A DNA stretch of 28,043 bases from Lysobacteraceae bacterium UBA6001 (lineage in GTDB: Bacteria > Pseudomonadota > Gammaproteobacteria > Xanthomonadales > Xanthomonadaceae), in the NCBI GenBank assembly GCA_002429615.1, contig DJAN01000159.1, positions 1-28,043 of the forward strand, in the 5' to 3' direction. Below, piece after piece: positions 24,141 through 28,043 of this stretch. Both the position numbers and the translations under genes were made by a program. Position 1 is the first letter of the stretch, and each line of letters opens with the position of its first letter. Below the pieces are notes generated by a model. That model did no database searches and was not told the DNA's origin. It worked only from the letters and a program-made list of their open reading frames with translations.

Positions 24141-26699
24141 ATGAGCCTGGCCGACTACCGACGCAAGCGCAGTTTCGACAGGACGCGCGAGCCTGAGCCG
24201 GGCAAAGGCATCCCAAAGGGGAAGCGCGCCATTTTCGTGGTCCAGCTCCACCACGCCAGTCGGCGGCATTACGACTTCAGGCTCCAGGTGGGCGACGTGC
24301 TCAAGAGCTGGGCCGTGCCCAAGGGGCCCAGCTACGATCCGAAGGTGAAGCGGATGGCGGTGGAGGTGGAAGACCACCCCGTCGATTACGCCAGCTTCGA
24401 GGGCGAGATTCCGAAAGGGGAATATGGTGGCGGTCACGTCGCCCAGTTCGACCACGGCGTGTGGGCGACCGATGGCGATCCACAAGCGCAGCTGGTCAAA
24501 GGGCACCTGCGGTTTGAACTGTTCGGCAGCAAGCTCAAGGGCGGATGGCACCTGGTGCGATCGTCGAAGCCGGCCAGGCAGCCGCAGTGGCTGCTGTTCA
24601 AGGACAAGGACGATTACGCCGGCACGCTGGAAGCCGACGACCTGCTTGCCGATGTAACGCCTGCCCCGGCCGAGGACCTCAAGCGCGCGGGATCAGGCAA
24701 GACCGACAAGAAGCGGCTCGCCGCAGTGCCTGCCAGGAAAGGCCGCAGGAAGGACTGGGCGAAACAGGCGTCCGCACTCGCCAAGGCCAGGCAGGCCGCC
24801 GCACCGAGCGGGCCCTTCGAGGCTCAATTGGCCAAGCTCGGGGAATCCCCGCCGCAAGGGCGGCAATGGATTCACGAGCTCAAGTGGGACGGTTACAGGA
24901 TTCTGACGACCATCGCCAAAGGCGAGGTGCGGCTGTGGTCACGCAATGCCTTGGAGTGGACCGCGAAGATTCCCGACATTCGCGATGCGTTGGAGGCCCT
25001 CGGGCTGGCGTCCGCCGCGCTGGACGGCGAGCTGATTGCCGGCGCCGGTACCAAGCAAGACTTCAACCTGCTGCAGTCCACGCTCTCGGGTGAGCGACAG
25101 GGAAAGCTGGTATACGCGCTGTTCGACATTCTGCACCTCAACGGCGTCGACGTTTCGGGCGCACCACTCATCGAACGCAAGGCATTGCTGCAAAAACTGC
25201 TGGCGGATGCGCCGGCGCAACTGGCATTCAGTTCGCATATCGAGGGCGATGGCGAAGCGGCCTTTGCACTCGCGGGCAAGCAGCACTTCGAAGGCATCAT
25301 TTCCAAACGCGCGGACCATCCCTACCACGGTGGCCGCAGCGAGGACTGGCGCAAGACCAAGCATCTGGCCTCCGACGAGTTCGCGGTGGTGGGCTACACC
25401 GAACCCAAGGGCAGCCGGAAAGGGTTTGGTTCCCTGCTGCTTGCCAGGCCCGACGCCGGGAAAGGTTGGCGCTACGCGGGCCGTGTCGGCACCGGGTTCA
25501 ACACTGCGCTGATGCGCGAGGTGACCCGGAAGCTGGCCAAAGCTGGAAGCAGCCAGCCCAGCGTGCATGTGGGCGCTACCGATACCGATCTGCGCGGCGC
25601 CACCTGGTTTCCGCCGCGCTTCGTGGTCGAGGTGTTCTTCCGCGGCATGGGAGGACAGGGCCTGTTGCGCCAGCCGTCGCTGAAGGCCATTCGCGAGGAC
25701 AAGCGCGTGGCGGACCTTGCCGACAGTGACCGATCAGACACCCCGTCAAAGGCCTCCCATATGTCGAAGTCGAGCAAGGTCACCCAAGGCGCCCCGACGA
25801 CGAAGGCGGGCGCCATACGTGCGGCGAGCGATCTGCCCGAGCTCTCCAGCCCTTCCAAGATCCTGTTTCCCCGCAGCCGCATCACCAAGCAGGACGTCTG
25901 GAACTATTACCTGGCCGTCGCCGATCATCTGTTGCCGGAGATTGTGGGGCGGCCGCTGTCGGTCATCCGGTGTCCGGCAGGGATCGAGCGCCCGTGCTTC
26001 TTCCAGAAGCACCTGACCGCCGGCTTGGAACGGGTCAGCACCGTCAAGCTCAAGGAGGAGTCCGGCGCCAGCGCGGACTACCTGGTGGTGGAAGACTTGC
26101 CGGGCCTGATGGAGCTGGTCCAGTTCAATACCCTGGAGTTTCACCCGTGGGGCGCGCATGCGAGCGCGCCGGATCGCGCCGACCGCGTGATCTTCGATCT
26201 GGATCCGGGGGAGGGTGTTCCGTTCTCCGAGATCAAGAAGGCGGCCATGGACATCCGCAAGCGCCTGGCGCAGCTCGAACTGGTGTCCTTCCTGCGCGTG
26301 TCGGGCGGCAAGGGCCTGCATGTCGTGGTTCCGTTGAACCCGGGGTGCGATTGGGAGCTCACCAAACGTTTCGCGCACGGCTTCGCGGACGCGCTGGCGC
26401 GCTCCGAGCCGGACCGTTTCATCGCCACGGCGACCAAGCGCAAACGCAACGGGCGCATCTTCGTGGACTATCTCCGCAACGGCAGGGGCGCCACGGCGGT
26501 GGCGTCGTACTCGTTGCGGGGCAGGCCGGGCGCGCCGGTGGCGCTGCCGCTGGCCTGGAGCGACCTTCCGAAGCTGGCCAAGGCCAATGCCTTCACCCTC
26601 AAGGAGGTGCCGGGAAAGCTCAAGCGGCGCCGAAAGGATCCCTGGGACGGAATGGACGCCATCAAGCAGAACCTGGCGCGGTGGAGTGACGAGGGGTAA
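24141..26699 (+). CDS. ligD: Multifunctional NHEJ DNA ligase D
   Basis: This 852-aa enzyme finishes end joining with three domains in the order phosphoesterase, ligase, polymerase, the Pseudomonas layout. The 3'-phosphoesterase (about 1-165) keeps His37, His43, Asp45, Arg47, His79 and Tyr83. A basic linker (about 175-220) follows. The ATP-dependent ligase (about 225-525) has KWDGYR with adenylated Lys248, then LDGEL and EGIISKR. After a second linker (528-560) the primase-like polymerase (about 570-850) has DLDPG with Asp686 and Asp688, SGGKGLH (721-727) and the third metal Asp776 (FVDYLRN). All catalytic residues seem intact. It lies 19 nt after ku, so the two are co-transcribed. The ribosome-binding site is weak. 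Confidence 0.97.
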   Translation: MSLADYRRKRSFDRTREPEPGKGIPKGKRAIFVVQLHHASRRHYDFRLQVGDVLKSWAVPKGPSYDPKVKRMAVEVEDHPVDYASFEGEIPKGEYGGGHVAQFDHGVWATDGDPQAQLVKGHLRFELFGSKLKGGWHLVRSSKPARQPQWLLFKDKDDYAGTLEADDLLADVTPAPAEDLKRAGSGKTDKKRLAAVPARKGRRKDWAKQASALAKARQAAAPSGPFEAQLAKLGESPPQGRQWIHELKWDGYRILTTIAKGEVRLWSRNALEWTAKIPDIRDALEALGLASAALDGELIAGAGTKQDFNLLQSTLSGERQGKLVYALFDILHLNGVDVSGAPLIERKALLQKLLADAPAQLAFSSHIEGDGEAAFALAGKQHFEGIISKRADHPYHGGRSEDWRKTKHLASDEFAVVGYTEPKGSRKGFGSLLLARPDAGKGWRYAGRVGTGFNTALMREVTRKLAKAGSSQPSVHVGATDTDLRGATWFPPRFVVEVFFRGMGGQGLLRQPSLKAIREDKRVADLADSDRSDTPSKASHMSKSSKVTQGAPTTKAGAIRAASDLPELSSPSKILFPRSRITKQDVWNYYLAVADHLLPEIVGRPLSVIRCPAGIERPCFFQKHLTAGLERVSTVKLKEESGASADYLVVEDLPGLMELVQFNTLEFHPWGAHASAPDRADRVIFDLDPGEGVPFSEIKKAAMDIRKRLAQLELVSFLRVSGGKGLHVVVPLNPGCDWELTKRFAHGFADALARSEPDRFIATATKRKRNGRIFVDYLRNGRGATAVASYSLRGRPGAPVALPLAWSDLPKLAKANAFTLKEVPGKLKRRRKDPWDGMDAIKQNLARWSDEG

Positions 26700-26794
26700 G
26701 GGCGGCATCCGGGCTCGGCTTGTGACCTATAAAGGAGGAGCGCCGACCTGTTGTAATGCCGGGCGATGCCGGCGGCGAACAGGCGGGGTGATCT

Positions 26795-27199
26795 TTGAGC
26801 GGCTATCTCTTTCTCGGTTCGTTGGCGCTTCTGGGCGGCGTTGTCGCTTTCTTTCGTTATCGCGCTAGACGCCTCCTTGTTAGGTCCCGCGCTCCGAAAG
26901 ATATTGAAGACATACACAGGGAGCTCGGTGGCGGGGTCGGTCTACCAGCACTGCGGGATGCGATGGACGCGGTGGGAGCCGCTTATGGGGTCGACCCGAG
27001 GCTGGTGCGTCCGGGGGATTTGCTGGTGAAATACGACGAGTACGATTCGTGGGTGTTGGGAGAGGGGCGCGAGCGCCTTTCCGAATGGCTCGTGGCAAGG
27101 GGTGTCACGATAGCGCCTGGCGCCATCAGCACGGTTCTGGATCTCGCCATTTCCGTTGGTGGCGCATCGGCGCAGCGGGTCGTCAATCACGAGGATTGA
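26795..27199 (+). CDS. Membrane-anchored small hypothetical protein
   Basis: A 134-aa protein starts at TTG 26795, with GGCGGGG about 8 nt upstream. One N-terminal transmembrane helix (about 4-20, YLFLGSLALLGGVVAFF) is followed by a basic stop-transfer (RYRARRLLVRSR). A cytoplasmic domain follows with AMDAVGAAYGVDPRLVRPGDLL and YDSWVLGEGRERLSEWL. This domain looks helical and distantly like carrier-protein helices (inference), without the Ser of an acyl carrier site. I do not know its family. The upstream gap has an orphan GGAGGAG at 26734-26740. Confidence 0.6.
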   Translation: MSGYLFLGSLALLGGVVAFFRYRARRLLVRSRAPKDIEDIHRELGGGVGLPALRDAMDAVGAAYGVDPRLVRPGDLLVKYDEYDSWVLGEGRERLSEWLVARGVTIAPGAISTVLDLAISVGGASAQRVVNHED

Positions 27200-27263
27200 G
27201 CTACGACGTTGCGGACACAAGTCCATGACCCGCAGTATCACTGGCTTCGTCCGGGGGAATTCG

Positions 27264-27767
27264 ATGAGAGTCATATTGACCGCCTCACTGCTCGGCACGG
27301 TCTTGCTTGCGGGCGGTGCGAGTTGTAAGGCGTCTGAAGGCCAAGCCGCCCTTCAAGGCAAGGCGGCTAAGGACTTGTACGCAAGATTGATCGCGATGCC
27401 GCCCGACGAGCGCCGCACGCCCGCGGCCGCTGAGGTGGACGCGCTGGCCAGCATGCTCCCCGAAGCCAATGAAGAAGCGGTGTCCTATATCGCCGATGTT
27501 CTGGAAATGGCCGGGTGCGAGGCTTCTCCCGCGTTGCCTGCGCTATCACAGGTGCTTTCGAGGCTCCCATCGCCTGGCAAAGCCCGAGGCGATGGCCTGC
27601 TAAGCATCATCGCGCCAACGTTCAGTGGGCATGCAAGCGTCGAAAGGGCGATCGAGCACATCGAGGCTGACAGGCGCTGTGATCGCCCGGTGGAACTGCC
27701 GAAGCGCGGGGCTGTTCTTGGGGAGCGGAATGCGCTCGATCACACCAGGACGAGAATAATCGAATGA
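27264..27767 (+). CDS. Exported hypothetical protein
   Basis: A 167-aa protein starts at ATG 27264 with GGGGGA 6 nt upstream. The N-terminus is a signal peptide (RVILTASLLGTVLLAGG) followed by GASC, a poor lipobox, so a lipoprotein is possible but not sure. The mature part is mostly helical and rather HEAT-repeat-like (AAEVDALASMLPEANEEAVSYI, SPALPALSQVLSRL). The C-terminus is basic. Its stop overlaps the start of the next gene by 4 nt (ATGA), so the two are translated together and may work together outside the cytoplasm. Confidence 0.65.
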   Translation: MRVILTASLLGTVLLAGGASCKASEGQAALQGKAAKDLYARLIAMPPDERRTPAAAEVDALASMLPEANEEAVSYIADVLEMAGCEASPALPALSQVLSRLPSPGKARGDGLLSIIAPTFSGHASVERAIEHIEADRRCDRPVELPKRGAVLGERNALDHTRTRIIE

Positions 27768-28043
27768 AATATCTCTATCTTCTGTTCCTGGCTTTGGTGG
27801 GGTTGCCTCTACCCCGCGCGGAGGCAGCGGAATCCGGCGCGGCTCCTCCCATAAGTTGTGCCATCAGCATGGCGACGTGGTGCATCACATCGTTCGACGG
27901 AACCATCGAGCTCGCGGATGGCGGCGAGTTTCGGGTGTGGAGACTTCATGAGCGCAGTGGCATCCCGAATCAATCCATGACGATTACGGAAAACAAAGCA
28001 TGTTCTGACCAATCCGGTGAGCTTATTGCTTTGGTCTCAAAGG
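27764..28043 (+). CDS. Exported hypothetical protein, 3'-truncated by window edge
   Basis: The ATG at 27764 overlaps the previous stop. The visible 93 codons start with a signal peptide (KYLYLLFLALVGLPLP, cleavage probably after AEA), then a mature part with three cysteines (ISCAI, TWCIT, KACSD) and a strand-rich stretch (TIELADGGEFRVWRL). The reading frame runs off the window. GC is near 45 % over 27961-28020 by hand count, lower than the core genes. Function unknown. Coupled to the secreted protein upstream. Confidence 0.65.
   Translation, partial: MKYLYLLFLALVGLPLPRAEAAESGAAPPISCAISMATWCITSFDGTIELADGGEFRVWRLHERSGIPNQSMTITENKACSDQSGELIALVSK

Noticed and set aside
26734..26791. Orphan GGAGGAG followed by an 11-codon ORF (ATG 26756)
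   Set aside because: The spacing of about 15 nt is too long for good initiation and there is no sign of a leader-peptide mechanism.

Overview
The window is a high-GC chromosomal segment with dense, operon-packed genes. The class Ia nrdA/nrdB pair, the GTAGGAG-GGGCTTCAGCCCC repeat and the gene types point to a gammaproteobacterium of the Xanthomonadaceae/Lysobacteraceae (Stenotrophomonas, Luteimonas, Lysobacter or Pseudoxanthomonas range). This is inference from pattern; I cannot fix the genus. I see no rRNA, tRNA, CRISPR, IS element or prophage gene.

Left part (1-5200). After the 3' end of a truncated gene comes class Ia ribonucleotide reductase, nrdA and nrdB. Its promoter at 493-540 carries two NrdR-box-like sites 32 bp apart that lie on the -35 and -10 elements. 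A leader of about 275 nt contains a strong hairpin. nrdB is followed by a series of hairpins, a clear intrinsic terminator and a REP-like repeat, then a hotdog acyl-CoA thioesterase.

Middle (5176-11859). A small membrane protein and a yadG-yadH ABC exporter operon with a ketopantoate-reductase-like gene lie on the minus strand. On the plus strand are a flavin-dependent NAD(P)H reductase, an alpha/beta hydrolase and an MFS efflux pump. A small minus-strand membrane protein converges on the MFS gene.

11968-14858. A PAS-GGDEF diguanylate cyclase with an intact inhibitory site is followed by three small unknown genes, the last one AT-richer than its surroundings, and an SRPBCC-like protein.

15022-22342. 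mntH (Nramp Mn2+ import) is followed by a tight same-strand cluster: an Old Yellow Enzyme, fumC, a degenerate cupin, mqo, and a fused YjjP/YjjB (ThrE-family) exporter. The last three genes overlap. Together they form an iron-independent fumarate-malate-oxaloacetate segment with a putative carboxylate exporter. This is the most interesting metabolic unit in the window.

22628-28043. A secreted unknown protein precedes the two-component NHEJ module: ku with a histone-H1-like Lys/Ala tail and ligD with PE-ligase-polymerase order. The window ends in three small membrane or secreted unknowns, the last cut off by the window edge and noticeably AT-richer.
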